DNA of 64,000 nt from Leptodontidium sp. MPI-SDFR-AT-0119 (lineage: Eukaryota > Ascomycota > Leotiomycetes > Helotiales > Leptodontidiaceae), in assembly GCA_020726505.1 (NCBI GenBank), contig JAHLEZ010000010.1:124001-188000 (forward strand), in the 5' to 3' direction. Each line of letters begins with the position of its first letter. Positions within the stretch are counted from its first letter, which is position 1. Position numbers and translations under genes: made by a program. Of the stretch, positions 46,524 to 58,600 are shown piece by piece. The notes under the pieces were generated by a model. That model was not told where the DNA came from and did no database searches. It saw only the letters and a list, made by a program, of their open reading frames with translations.

Positions 46524-47248
46524 AAGCATTGGAGTTTGTATATCTCTAACGGCTCGTGAGACTATGGATTCGGATGTGCAGCGTATTAATGGCAAGTCGA
46601 GATGAGTAGGAAACCAGGTTCATTCGGGCTATCGGGTTGCAGATTGGAGGTTGGAGCTGGGATATTATTTAGATGGTATGGTATGTCATGGAGACAGGTT
46701 TCCTGGTGATCATTTCTGGTGTTGCAATTTTGTATTCAGTAGGATTAAAAGTTGGTTAACATCAAGTCAATAATAACTTTCTCTTCGCCTACCAGATTGG
46801 CGATTGGCGATTGGCGAATCGCCGAATCCCCTGGGCCAGCCATGCATATTCTCTAAATATATACATATATGTATTTATGGGAAAGTACAGATACCCTCCA
46901 GCTTTATTTGCAGGAGTTCTTCACCAAAGTGTCCCGGCATGGTCACGTGCCTAGAACGTTGCAGTAGAAACATGAGGCAAAGTAAAGATCGGGTTTTTAG
47001 GTGCCGCAATGAACCATGAGTGTAAGATTGCAATCTGTCTCTCACTCATAGCCAAGAAAATTCCAGTAAGCCAATCGTGATTGAAGTGCGTAGGTAGGTA
47101 ATTTTTGCTTTCGAATATGACAAAAGAGGCCAGTGACGTGCTGCAGAAACAAGGCTGAAGCTCTGCCTCGTCTTGACTCCATCAATCTCAACCATCACCC
47201 CTCACCTCAAATCAACGCCCCCATCTTCCCAAACCTCACAATCAAACA
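46524..47248. other. Intergenic region with short tandem/inverted repeat
   Basis: About 725 bp, no gene. ATTGGCG is repeated three times at about 46796-46816 and runs into its inverse (CGAATCGCCGAAT). Confidence 0.55.
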
Positions 47249-48259
47249 ATGGCAACTAACTCGGACTCGGACTCCGAAAGCGCCGCTATGGCAGCAGCCA
47301 TGGGATTCAGTTCATTCGGCGGCAGACCAGCTACTAAAAAACGAAAATTCAACCCTACGACCGACGCTTTTGTGGAGGGACAAGCGCTGGAGAAACTTGA
47401 TCGTGGCGGGAAGAAGGGGACGGGCAGTGGTGGGAATATGATACCGCTTGGGAAAGCGAGGGTTATTGGTGGGAAGAAGGAGGTCGAGAAGAGGGTGGTG
47501 GAGAATGGTGATGAGATTGCCCTAGATGAAGAGGAGGAGGAAGAAAGGGATGCGGTGATGAGAGGTGGAGAGGAAGAGAGCAGTGAAGGCGAAGGACCGC
47601 AGTATATCGATACGAGTAGGACACCGCCTGCTGCTGAGGACGATGGACCACAATATATCGACACCAGCGCTCCTGCACCTATATCTCAACATGAAAATGA
47701 GGGACAAGCATATATCGATACTGATACCGGCACCAGCGAACCTGCGCCCGCAGTCTCAGACGCCGAAGCACTAGAGATGCAACGGCGCATCGATGCTATT
47801 CTTCATAGTATAGGTTCTGCACCTCCACCGCCTAGTAATGATATCGACATACCCCCGCCGGGCAAAACTTCATATACAACGGCGAGTATGTTATCGCCAC
47901 CACCTCCGCTACCGTCAAAAAACCTGCCGAATAGAGCGGCTGCTGGTGGGTTTGCAGGGGAATCTTCTGATACATCGTTTATGCAGGGTGGTTCGAGGGT
48001 TGGGTTTGGTGCTGGTGGGGGCTCGAGGGGTGCGAGGAGTGAGGCTGGAAGTGAGTGGGGTGGCAGCTCGTGGGGTGGGAGTTCGAGAGGCGGGCATCAT
48101 GGGAGAGGAGAGAGGAATGAGAAGTGGTATGCGGGGTATTATGATCCGGGGTTTAATGTTAATCCGTGGGAGGCTTTGGAGAAGGAGAGAGGGTTCGAAC
48201 CGGTTGGATCGTGGTTGGAATATCCGAAGAATCAAGGGAGAGGTGGTCAGAGAGCTTGA
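47249..48259 (+). CDS. Low-complexity nuclear-type protein, function unknown
   Basis: A single exon encodes 336 aa starting MATNSDSDSESAAMAAAMGF. A short motif GFSSFGGRPATKKRKFNP (basic, possible nuclear signal) is the most conserved-looking part of the N-terminus. Three spaced copies of a (P)QxYIDT motif follow (GPQYIDTSRT, GPQYIDTSAP, GQAYIDTDTG). Then come a short helix (EALEMQRRIDAILHSIG), a Pro-rich stretch, an SSWGGSSRGG-type Gly-rich part and a C-terminal block (KWYAGYYDPGFNVNPWEALE, GSWLEYPKNQGRGGQ). Glycine/arginine repeats suggest RNA binding. I do not recognise a named orthologue. Confidence 0.7.
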   Translation: MATNSDSDSESAAMAAAMGFSSFGGRPATKKRKFNPTTDAFVEGQALEKLDRGGKKGTGSGGNMIPLGKARVIGGKKEVEKRVVENGDEIALDEEEEEERDAVMRGGEEESSEGEGPQYIDTSRTPPAAEDDGPQYIDTSAPAPISQHENEGQAYIDTDTGTSEPAPAVSDAEALEMQRRIDAILHSIGSAPPPPSNDIDIPPPGKTSYTTASMLSPPPPLPSKNLPNRAAAGGFAGESSDTSFMQGGSRVGFGAGGGSRGARSEAGSEWGGSSWGGSSRGGHHGRGERNEKWYAGYYDPGFNVNPWEALEKERGFEPVGSWLEYPKNQGRGGQRA

Positions 48260-48559
48260 TGCTAGAGAGTCGTGCCATGAAGCGGTGGAACTAAGAAGCA
48301 AATGTAGAATGAGATACCCATGAATCTACAGGAGTGTTGCATGTAAGACTTGACGCTGAGGTGTTCAATAGCTGTGCCACTCTGCTAATGCCTCAGTGGG
48401 ACGCACGCTTTTAAGTTAATCACCTGTATCTAATTGGAGACATTGAAGGGTGTACAGTATAACCTCGAACTAGAACCGGCCAATGTATACACCATATCTT
48501 TCTTACTATGAGTTGTCTACGTAAGAGCCATACTACATAGGTGCTCAAACTATCACCAA
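48260..48559. other. 3'-to-3' spacer
   Basis: About 300 bp between convergent genes, no gene. Confidence 0.6.
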
Positions 48560-50480
48560 TCAATCAAACCCCTCAAAATCCGCCTCCGCCTTCTTCTGCT
48601 CCTCTAAATTCTTCTTCCGCACCTGCTCAATCAAAGCCTGCAGTTCGTCCTCCTTCTTCCTCTCCTCCTCAGTCATACCCTCCAGCCTCTCGGCCTCCTT
48701 CTTCCTCTTCTTCTTCTCTCTCCTCAGCTCTTTAACATCCTGCTGGTCATGCTTGTGACTCCACGCCTCTCTCTCCTTCCGCTTCTTCACCACCTCCTCG
48801 CTCGGCACATACGGCGCTTTATTCTTCTCTTCTTCCATCGCTACTCTCCTCGCTTTCTCTCTAACCTTATCTTTGTATTCATACTCTGACAAATTAAGCT
48901 TCACGCCTAGACTCTTGTCACCCTCCCATTTCTTTAACTCGGGCATCTTAGGTAGGCGGACCAAACCCCATGCATTACCCAGTTCTGTCCACTCGAGATC
49001 CGAGACACGGAAAATGCTGCTCGCTTGGTGCTTGGAGTAAGCTTTTACCCAGCTGACGAAGCCGCGCTGGCCTTTGTCGTACAGCGCGCGGTCGGCGAGG
49101 ACTTCTTTGCGCATTTTGGACGTTACCAAGGCTGCATCTTCGTCGTTGATTGTGATGGCGGGTTTCTTGAGAGGTGTAATTGGCGTCTTTCGGACCTCTA
49201 GGAACGGTATGTAATCCTCTTCTCGGCCTGGCTGGAGGAATATCACACTGAGACCTTTTCGTCCAGCTCGCCCGGCTCGACCGCATCGATGGAGGAAGAC
49301 TTTTGGGTCAGAGGGAGGGTCGATTTGGACTACTAGGTCGACTTGTGGGATGTCCAGTCCGCGTGCTGCTACATCTGTCGTGAGGAGTATAGAGGGGGTG
49401 ACTGTGGTGATGTATTTAGAGAAATTCCTCTGTCGTACGTTCGGTGGGTGTTTGCCATGGAGTGGGATGAGAGAGAATTGGTTCGGGAGGAGGGCCGAAA
49501 GGATGTGCTGGAAGTAATCGACCGCTGCGCATGTTGAGAGATAGATGATGCTCTTTTGGGGCGTGGGATCCAATTGAGACAGAAGTGATAATAGAGCTGG
49601 GAATTTGTGTGTTGGCGGTGTCAGGAGGTATGACATTTGCAGACTTGCTGGTGTTCGTTTGTCGTCTCCAGATGCGCTCTTCACTTTGACTGCAATTTTG
49701 ACTGGGTTCCTCAATCCAACCCTAACAATCTCTCCAACGGCTTCGCTCACACTGGCACTGAATAGCCCTGTTCGTCTCTGCTTCGGTAACCGGCTAAGAA
49801 TCTTTTGTATATCGTCCTTGAATCCAAGATCTAGGAGCCGGTCGGCCTCGTCCAGAACCAACACTTCGAACGAAGATTGCGGGCAATGCACATGCGGAGA
49901 AGATAGTAGCTCAAGTAGTCTTCCAGGAGTAGATATCAGAAGATTCGGGCTATTCTTCAAAAATCTGCTTAAATCTTGAGCGGGGGTTGTCGTCCCACCA
50001 AGTAGAAGTTGTGGCACAACACTGAGAGTCGTAGATAGCTTCCTCTTCTCGCCTTCTTCCAATGGTTGTAATGCTTCCGCAGATGGCTGATGGAAGCCCA
50101 ATAAAGTAAGAAGGACGGAGTGTATCTGAGTTGCGAGTTCTCGAGTCGGTGACACGATGATTGCGCCTACATGGTGCTTCTTGATGGGTTCTTCTAACCG
50201 CAGTAATTTCTCAACTACGGGGATTAGAAATGCTAGGGTCTTCCCACTACCAGTTACAGCCTACAAATTGTCAGTCTTGAGATACTTGAGAAGGGTTCAT
50301 AGCTTGTACCTCGACTACAACGTCCTTATTGCCCATGAAGAGGGGAATGGTCGAAGCTTGAACAGGCGTCATTCTAGCAAAGCCCATGGCGGTGATCGCA
50401 TCTAAAACCCATTCTGCCAAAGGAGGAGTAAGAGCATCCCAAGCCCTGGGGTCTTTCTTCTTGTCGGTATCTGGAGCCAT
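48560..50480 (-). CDS. spb4: ATP-dependent RNA helicase Spb4 (DEAD-box)
   Basis: There are two exons, 50480-50310 and 50260-48560 (49-nt intron GTACAA..TGTAG), giving 623 aa. Motifs in order: Q-motif region [20 protein letters not shown], Walker [27 protein letters not shown] in [18 protein letters not shown] (motif III), [12 protein letters not shown] and [13 protein letters not shown]. After the helicase core come [32 protein letters not shown] and a basic coiled-coil tail, as in Spb4. Spb4 acts in the nucleolus on pre-60S particles (27S pre-rRNA processing). The SAS in place of SAT is the Spb4-type variant. Confidence 0.94.
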
Positions 50481-51308
50481 GGTGTATCAATTTGTCCTTT
50501 GCTGTTCTCGAGCTGATTTTCTCCCGCCTTCAAAATAATTTCTCATGCGCCTGTTATCGTCGTTATCGCCTAGCGTGCCAAGAATTCGGACCTTGGATCT
50601 CTGGATTGGGAACAACCTTCCACTGAACAGCTTTAAGTCTTTCCGTTTAAACAACCCTTGGTTTGTGCCTAGGTAGATTTAGAGAATTGCAAAGGGACTG
50701 TCCATGAATTTCCTTTAAAGCAGTAGTAATGGTTATTTCTTCCTCGATAGAATAGATCTGAGTAAAATCTTGCTGCTAATGAGACTCGCTACATTCCTTG
50801 TACCATGTTTTGGCACTTATAGCTGCTGGTCAAATTTGGCACCTTCAAACATATTTTCAGGTTTCAAAACACGGACACTGGTAGATAATGCAAATTCATA
50901 TTTAAGAGGATGCATCTTCTAAATTGTTCACTTGTTCTTCGTTGCCAGGGTCATATCTCGGTGCACATGTGACATTGACGCCTGTCGCGTGTGCTTACTA
51001 ACAATGCCAGCAGCTGGAAAATGTTCCTCGCTGCAGAAGTGAGACCCTCGTCATTCACCACCATCAACTCTCCCAGCCCTCACTCTGTGTGCCAGATCAA
51101 CGGCGCAAAGCAAGTCACCATATCTCCCTCCAACGATGAAGCGCAGTCCTGGTGTGCCAACCTCTCTCTGTTGGACCCGATAGCCTCCTCCAACCTTTCC
51201 TCTGGCATAATACGCGCTTCACGCAAAGACAAACATCTCCTCTCCACCCCTCCACGTTGGCTTTTTCGACTCGCAGCGGTCGCACGTCAAGTTACGGGCT
51301 CTATTCGA
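50481..51308. other. Divergent promoter region (spb4 / dgk1)
   Basis: About 830 bp. The downstream gene's frame is open from 50991, but the first ~106 codons lack conserved features and may be leader. Confidence 0.5.
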
Positions 51309-52515
51309 ATGCCCTCTCTGCCACCTTTCACCATGTCACGCTCGTCGTCAAACCCCATTCCGGCGACTCCGAGAGTCATTTCTCCTTCACCAACACCATC
51401 AGAAAGTCGCGAAGCGTCACAGGAAGGATACTTCGGGCCAGTTACGAGATCCGCAAGGAAGAAGCAAGCGGCAGCTGAGGCGCCGATAGATGAGGAGATT
51501 GATGAAGATGACGAAGATGTGAGCCCAGAGTTGAGGAGGGCGAGGTCAAAGAGTCGAAGCCCCATGAGAGCGCGCAAGATCTCTGGCCTCACGTCTGCGA
51601 AACCGGTGACAACCCCCGCGGCAAAACCACCGGCTCTGGCACCGAATGGGAATGGGCATGCGGCTACGACGAACGGTCACCTCTCGCCCACGAGCGCAAG
51701 CTCAGGCTGGAGCTGGAGAGACATCAGTCGAAGTCCCAGTCCACTTGGCCTGATTCCTATTCACAGACAATGGCGATCTTTCGTACATCGTCATGAAGTA
51801 CCGAGGAAATTATTGCACGTATCTATTGGATTCTTCACCATCTGGCTCTATGTTTCTGGGGTACAGACCAACGCAATCACTCCTTATCTCATGTCGGCAC
51901 TCGTTCCCATCGCGGCAACCGACTATCTACGACACACATACCCTTCATTAAACCGACTCTATGTTCGTGTTCTGGGTGCGCTTATGCGGGAAACCGAGTA
52001 TGCCGGGTGGAACGGTGTCATCTGGTATCTTCTCGGTGCTTGGATCGTTCTCGGGTTCTTTCCCAAGGACGTTGGTGTCATGGGGATCCTTCTTCTTAGT
52101 TGGTGTGACACAGCGGCTAGTACAATCGGACGAGCGTACGGACGTTATACACCTCGGATCAGACGCGGCAAGTCGTTGGCGGGTTCTCTGGCCGCGTTTG
52201 CTGTGGGTGTGATCACTGCAGCTGTGTTTTGGGGCTGGTTAGCACCACGAACAGGCCCTTTCGTTGACGATATCGACTGGCCTTTCATGTTCACCGGGAC
52301 GTTGAGTCTTCCAGCAACCGCCAGAAAGACGCTCGGTTTGAGCCTTGGGCAAGCTAGCATTTCGGGTGGGTTGGCTTTGGGGGGTAACGAGTTTATGGAC
52401 GGGATTCGTGGCATCGGCAAGTGAGGTTGTCGATATCTTCGGATGGGATGACAACTTGACGATACCGGTTCTTAGCGGCATTGGGATGTGGGGGTTCTTG
52501 AGGATCTTTGGTTAG
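51309..52515 (+). pseudogene. dgk1: CTP-dependent diacylglycerol kinase Dgk1, frame broken at a G run
   Basis: The likely start is the ATG at 51309 (or 51333, MSRSSSNP). An S/P-rich N-terminus is followed by the multi-membrane kinase domain: VPRKLLHVSIGFFTIWLYVS, ITPYLMSALVPIAATDYLRH, ETEYAGWNGVIWYLLGAW, LLSWCDTAASTIGRAYGRYT, GKSLAGSLAAF. Dgk1 phosphorylates diacylglycerol with CTP in the ER/nuclear membrane, opposing the phosphatidate phosphatase Pah1. The frame ends in a short non-conserved tail at 52424. Reading one base later after TTTGGGGGG (52379-52384) gives VTSLWTGFVASASEVVDIFG, then WDDNLTIPVLSGIGMWGFL, with stop at 52513-52515. This is the expected Dgk1 C-terminus. Either one extra G is a sequencing error or the gene is truly shifted; an error is more likely because the rest is well preserved. 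Confidence 0.8.
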
Positions 52516-53420
52516 ATGGAATGGACATGGACATGAGTAATTCCCCGAGGGCTATGATGAAGGTACAGGCACATTAGGCGTTTTGGTGGCACATATAGCG
52601 CGCACAACTAGAGTAAATCCAAATACAGGAATAATGCCCTCTCTCCTCTACTCTATTCTAGGTCGACTCCACTATACCCGCTGGACTGACTGCAGATGCA
52701 GAAGCAGAAGCAGAAGCATGTGGAGATTCGCTGGTCATGCAGCAAGCAAGCAGATTGATCCGAGTTTGCTTACCTACATTACCTGTGGCAAGGGGGCCGG
52801 CCAAAGGAGTGTTTTCCGATCTGCCTACCCATCTGCCAAAATAAACCCTCCCCCCTAGCTGGCCTTTCCTTTCCTTTCCTCGCATGTCTCATCTATAGTA
52901 CAAACGGCGACACTTTTTCCTTTTTTTTTTTTTCTTTCTTCCCTCTCTTTCTTGCTTCCTTTCGCCTTACTGTATGAACTTATGAAACCCAACCCATTGG
53001 ACCCAATGCCCGCCTGTCTGTCTAGCCCTGCGAGCGATGTTCGGCTGCGACGTTGCGCACTTACTTCACCGTCAGAATCGCACAACGCAACGCAAGGGAG
53101 ACTTGTAAGTGCGGGTTCCTTTTTTTTTGGGTCTTTTGTGCAGAAGATTTTCCCGGCCGTCGGAGGTTGGCAGGCAGGCAGGGAGGGAGATAGACAGGCT
53201 ATGGAATGTAATGTGAGGTAAGGCGAAGGTGAGGTGAGGCAAGATGAGGTGAAGAAACGGATGCGTGTCACAACGTTGGGTTGGGCTGGGGTTGGGTTGG
53301 CTGGATGGGATGGGATGGCTGAATGGCTGGATTGGATGAGGGCGGATGGACGAGAGTTGTTTTGATTCTGGATCTGGCTTACCGAGTACGTTCGTTCTCC
53401 TGTACCCCTCGGACCAGGAT

Positions 53421-53440
53421 GTGGGTGTGGGTGTGGGTGT
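53421..53440. repeat. GTGGGT microsatellite
   Basis: This is a short tandem array of GTGGGT/GGGTGT units. Confidence 0.75.
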
Positions 53441-53795
53441 ACCTAGTACTTAGGTTGTGTGGGTTTCCTGGGAGGGATATACCGTACTGTACTCTATCCG
53501 ATCCTATCCCATCCCATCTCTACCTAGGTAAGTATTTTATTTTACTTTATTTTATTTTTATTCTACCATTTATTTTATTTTCCGAGTCCCCAATTTGACG
53601 GCACGGCCTATCAGGTCTGACGGGAGGCCCGCAGGTTGGTCGCATCCTGTGACCGATTACTAGCAGGAGACTGGTCGACCAGCCGTTGGGTCGTGGAAGT
53701 TCTGGGACTGTTCTTTTAATCACTTGGTGTGGTGGGCGATGCAGGTGGAAAGTCAAGTTCCACGCCAAAATAATCATAATAATAATCATACTTTA

Positions 53796-53830
53796 CCATG
53801 CCATGCCACGCCATGCCATGCCATGCCATA
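53796..53830. repeat. CCATG pentanucleotide microsatellite
   Basis: About seven tandem CCATG units with one variant (CCACG), followed by related CCTTG/CCTTGTCTTG repeats. Confidence 0.8.
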
Positions 53831-54731
53831 CCCTGCCTTGCCTTGTCTTGCCTTGCCTTACTTGTAGCACTTGTACGATTGTGGAATGGAATGGAGGGGT
53901 GGATCGATGGAGGGGTCGTCATTTGCCGCAGGGGTGAGGTGGGCAGCAGCACAGCCAGCAACCCAGCCAGTGCAGCCAGGCCAAAAATTTCTCGTTTCTT
54001 GACAACGCACAAAGTCGACCACCGAGCATCATCCATCCTCTCGCATCTCCAACCTTACATCCACTCCACATATGCATCCCAGCCCAACATCGCCTTCACC
54101 CCGTCCATCGCAACCAGCCAGATCTCACCATGAACGAACGAAACCATGACCCTACAACCAACAGACATCCATCCATCCTCTCCATCGCGCCCACCGTGCC
54201 GTGACTGACTGCTTGCTGCTTTTGCCCCGCACTAGTCCCAGCGCGCTTGCTCGTTTGTTCCGTATCAAAGGCGTTGCCCTCGGCGGGATGTGAAATTCCT
54301 ACTACGACCACTTCCACTACCACTACCACTTCGAACCCCCCTCCTCCCCCCTATTCCACCAATCCAAACACCCGTCGGCACATGCAATGGCATGACGGCT
54401 ATCTCTGAGCAATGGAAACTCTAGTCTAGGCCAATCCGCGCCGGGTGCGTAAGCCAGGACTCCAGGGATCACCCTCTCGTCCTCCTCGTGCATGCTTGGA
54501 TGTCGGATGGGACAAACCAGAGACGGCGGGAGGGCGGATCGGAGACGATGGACCTAGGGGACGGACGGGCCTAGGCAGAGGCAGAGGCAGGAAAACCACG
54601 GCTGATCAGCCTATCTTTCTTCCTCCTCGAGCGGGGTCAGATAGATCAGAGATACGGAGAGCAGAGAAGGGGTCAAGTCCATCCCCCTCGATGGTTGGCA
54701 GATTCTCTAGCGAGGAGAGGCCTCTCAGAGG

Positions 54732-54738
54732 TATAAAA
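54732..54738 (+). promoter_or_regulatory. TATA box of the KxDL gene
   Basis: TATAAAA (in GAGGTATAAAAGGGAGG) lies ~250 bp before the ATG at 54989. It is followed by a long pyrimidine-rich leader with repeated ACTTCACTTCA-like sequence. Confidence 0.65.
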
Positions 54739-54988
54739 GGGAGGTCGAGAGACCGTCTTGAGAGTTTTCCTTTCTCTTTCCTTTTCATCCGTTTGCACTT
54801 CTCTCTCAGACTACTCCCTCATACAAACAGTTTGTCTTACAAACATAACTTCACTTCACTTCACCTCCACTCTGACACATACTCTTACCTTTGCTTGACC
54901 TTTGTATCCACACACAACCCTTTCACATCCATCTTACAAACTTCTTTGTCCCACTACCTTGTTGTCGTTTGACACTACCTCACTCATA

Positions 54989-55675
54989 ATGGCCTACCAA
55001 CAAAGTTATTACCAGACCACCTCCCTCCCCATGGCTGTTCCCCACAAGGGCAAGCAATACTATACTCCTCAGAATCACGGCTACTCAGTTTCACCTCCCG
55101 AGGCTCCTGAGTCAGTCACCACCGGTTCTGCCATGGGCAATTCCGCCTACTCTGCAACTTCCAGTAGCTACGCCGGAAGCGCTAGCGGCGAGTACGACAG
55201 TACTTCTTCCGCCAACGGCGTAGACATGCAAGAGTACATGCAAGATCGATTTGCCACTACATTTGATCCTCTTCCTCTCGATCGCACTTTGGCTGTTCAG
55301 ACGCAAACGTAAGTTTCCTACTCGCGAACACTTTGCATTTTCTGACAAGCGAGCAGATCTGGATTGCTCAATGCGAAGCATCGAGAACTTCTCGATTTGC
55401 AAGCATTGGCACAACAACGCATTGCAAAGTCAAGAGCCAGATTGGCTGAAGGCTATCAAGATGCGAAGGAAGTCAAGAGAGATTTGGAGTGGACTCAGAA
55501 GCGTGTTTCGTAAGTTACTAGTTTGCTCGCGGCCCTGCAATTCTCGAGCAGCGGCAATCTCGACTTGCAAGAATCAGCTAACGTTGGTTCCAGAACATTG
55601 AAGACAAAAGCTTCCCGCAAACACCCCAAGGAATACAAGCAAGCTCGCGCGCGCTACCCATCACCAGAATACTAG
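54989..55675 (+). CDS. kxd1: KxDL-domain protein (KXD1, BLOC-1-related)
   Basis: There are three exons, 54989-55308, 55357-55509 and 55594-55675, giving 184 aa. Joins read QTQT-SGLLNAKHRELL and QKRVS-TLKTKASRKHP. The N-terminal ~90 residues are Tyr/Ser/Pro-rich and disordered. The C-terminal ~75 residues are a coiled coil with the KxDL signature (KEVKRDLEWTQKRV), followed by LKTKASRKHPKEYKQ, closely like human KXD1 and yeast Kxd1. In the family the protein is a subunit of BLOC-1/BORC-type complexes in endosome-lysosome traffic. The very long flanking regions, TATA box and long leader are unusual for such a gene. Confidence 0.8.
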
Positions 55676-58600
55676 ATTCTGCTCCTTGCTCATTTCCTAT
55701 CTCAGGCTCAAAATTTCCTAATTCGGCAATCTGTTGTCGTCGTCGCTAAGGCCCCCCTTTTCATTTTCTTGTACATCACAACCCAGCAGTCAGGTCGTAG
55801 GCGAGACAGGCGAGATCCAGCCAGCGGCTAATAACCGCGGCGGCCACGACCTGCCTACCCCACACCTGCTGCTGCTTTTAGGAGCGGCGCGTATTTTTCT
55901 TGCTTTGATACGAGCGCTTCATGACTTATGATTGGACGGCTGGATCTGGGCTGGTGTTCCACTGCGGGCGGGAGCTCCTGCAGCATATCTTGCGTGCGTG
56001 TGTGCTTGCTGGCAATGACTTGCATGAGCCGGCGGCGAAGGCGTGGTGCCCCTGCGCTCGGGACGGGCGGGAGGGAGGTGCCTGTACTGTGGGTGTGGTG
56101 GTGGAGTGGACTGTGGCTCCTACTGTAGAGCCTAGGATAAGAACCAGGGTAGACTCTCTCCAGTGGCTTGGGAGTGGGGATTTCTCCTCCCAGGGGGTGG
56201 TGGAGTGTGGAGTACAGAAGGAGAGGCGACGAGAGCCCTGTCTTTTTCTTTTCTTTTTTCATGGAATTTCCTGCGAATTTTCCATCTCGGTCTATGCTTC
56301 TTCGGGGTGTTTCTGGCTGCTTTGGGAAAGGATTCCTACTTCTTTAGGACTGGTTCGCGTTGGTTCTTTTCTCCCCTGGTTCCCTCTGCGGTGGAGATGG
56401 TGGGCGGTGCGTGTGTACCTTCACGATATCCAGACAGACTGTTTTAGTACAAAAATCTCACGTGGTTATACCTCTTTTTTCCCGCTGTCCCTTTCCCTCA
56501 AGGAACTTGATACCTGTGCTGTGACTGGCTGAGGGGAAGAAAACACTTCCTCTTTTGGAGGAGGAGGGTGAAAGTATGCCTCTTTCTGGTTTAGACTCTA
56601 GTTGTGAGAATTGGAGTGAGTGACCTGAATGGGATGAGCGGCCCTCCCCCTCAATGTAGGCGTGACTGACTGGGTGAGTGAGACATTGGATACTCGTGAC
56701 CTGCACTGTATGGGGAGTGTTAGACCCTGTTATGTGTGTGTGTGTGTATGACGTAAGCAGATCTGAAGAAGGATGACTACCTATTGGTGTACGTAAGATC
56801 TTACTTGGGAGCCCTGTGTGTGGATGGAGGTGGTAAGACGTGAGATTGTTGCGGACTGTTGCGGGCTGGGATGGGCTGGGTGGGCCAATGACTTACTTAC
56901 TTGATTGCTTGTTGGGAGTGAAGTTGTTAGATTAGATTAGATTGGCAGAGGATGAGATGTGATGGGATGGATAGTACTGTAGATGGGGGGATGGACGGAA
57001 AGAAAAAAAAGGTTTGGTATTTGCTTGGTTGCTTGCTGGTACTGTGATGGATAGCTTTTTAGCTATGGGAGATGAGAGATGAGAGGAGGGTGACATTATG
57101 ACATGGTATGATGAGACAGGTCGTCGTTGTAGGTACAGTGCATACCCTACCTATTGTATGGAGTATTGTAGTAGGGATTAGGGCGGAGCGAAGCTTCATG
57201 GAGTGTGGGCTACAGATAGATTGGATTGGATAGGATTCGATTTAAGGGAAGGGACTTCGTTCGACACGAGGGTTGAACTACTCTTACAGCTATGTAGTTG
57301 AGGTATTTAGAGATTCACTCACTCGCCCAGCTTTGTGATTTCGATTTTTTGACTGATAATGTAAACAAGTTTTCGCAAAATGGAGATATATCTAATCGCT
57401 CTTCCTTCTTTAAGAGTTTTACTAATTGAAACTTAGGTGAATGAAGGTGGGTTTGCCCTTCCATCCATTACTTTTGGCGTCAGCAAGTTTCTGATTGGGG
57501 GGTTTAAGAAAAAGAAGCTGCCTTTTCTAATTCAGACTATGAGGGAATCAGAAAGAAGAGATCGTTAGAAAAGGCAATCATATTGCAGCCGGTGGGCCTG
57601 GCACTGCAAATTTCAGACATGACTGTTGGGTTGATTTTAAAGTTACCCCTTGCCTTGTCTGGATAACATCCTTTCCCTCTAACAATCTGGAGTCATTAGA
57701 GCACTCTTTGAGATTATGAGATATACTTATAGGTGAGGGTGAGGGTGGAACTTTTTGTTAAGTTTGTAGAGAAATATTAGGTAATTGTGGTCGAAATTTC
57801 GGGGTTCGCTTCCTTGCTGACTTTCTTCGTCGCTAAACTTCTGTCTCTGGGAAAAGAAAAACAAATCAATTATCAGGTATTCGGTAATCTAGTCCCTAGC
57901 AGTTGTTACAAATGGATAGCGCACCTTTCAGCTCTTTTTTTTTAAAAAAAAATAGGGAAATGAGGATAAGGAACCTATTGGCTCGAAGCAGATACCCAAG
58001 ATAATGATTTACTTGAGTCAAGATCGTTTTTTATAGTTACTTTATCTTGAAGTAATTAGAGTTTGAATCTTTTTAAGATATATCTTAAAAGGGAATTAAG
58101 ATGATGTATTAATCTACGTTACTAATCTCTTTAAGATTATTAATATTTAAACCCTCGTTTTCAAAATATTATTGTTTTTCATTTTTTACGTTTGCCGACT
58201 TGTATATAATCAAGAAGCATATACTCATCCGAGTCGTACTCGAAGCCAGAATATCCCCCATCGAGAATCAAGAGCTCAGCAAATATATTCTTAAGAAGTT
58301 TCCCCTATTTTACTTCAATGAAATGACTTTCCAAGAATTCTGAACCTATTACGAGGAAAAGTCACATTGCCCTAGCTCATCCACAGAAGTGATTTTCTTT
58401 CATTTCAAGCTATCCTTCACTAGTCAATGCACATTTTCTTACTGAGGGATTTGATATGCAGCATTCGAGCCCACTTACTTTAATAATGAATTATCTCAGC
58501 CTCAGTGCCGCCCGCCCAGGTCCAAGATACCGCAACTGCACATGTAAACATCGACCCTTGTACCGTAAGCGAGCCCCTGAAAATTCAAGCCTCATCAAAA

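Larger units (their letters stand above)
52516..54988. other. Long simple-sequence-rich intergenic region upstream of kxd1
   Basis: About 2.5 kb with no supported gene. It is dense in simple repeats: GCAGAA near 52700, GGGATG-type repeats near 53300, GTGGGT at 53421-53440, T-rich blocks near 53530 and CCATG at 53796-53830. A TATA box and CT-rich leader occupy the last 260 bp. Confidence 0.6.

Noticed and set aside
54445..54972. 175-codon open frame before kxd1
   Set aside because: It runs through the TATA box and leader of kxd1 and has no conserved features.
55921..56532. 203-codon open frame downstream of kxd1
   Set aside because: Odd W/G/R-rich composition and no family features; it lies within simple-sequence DNA.
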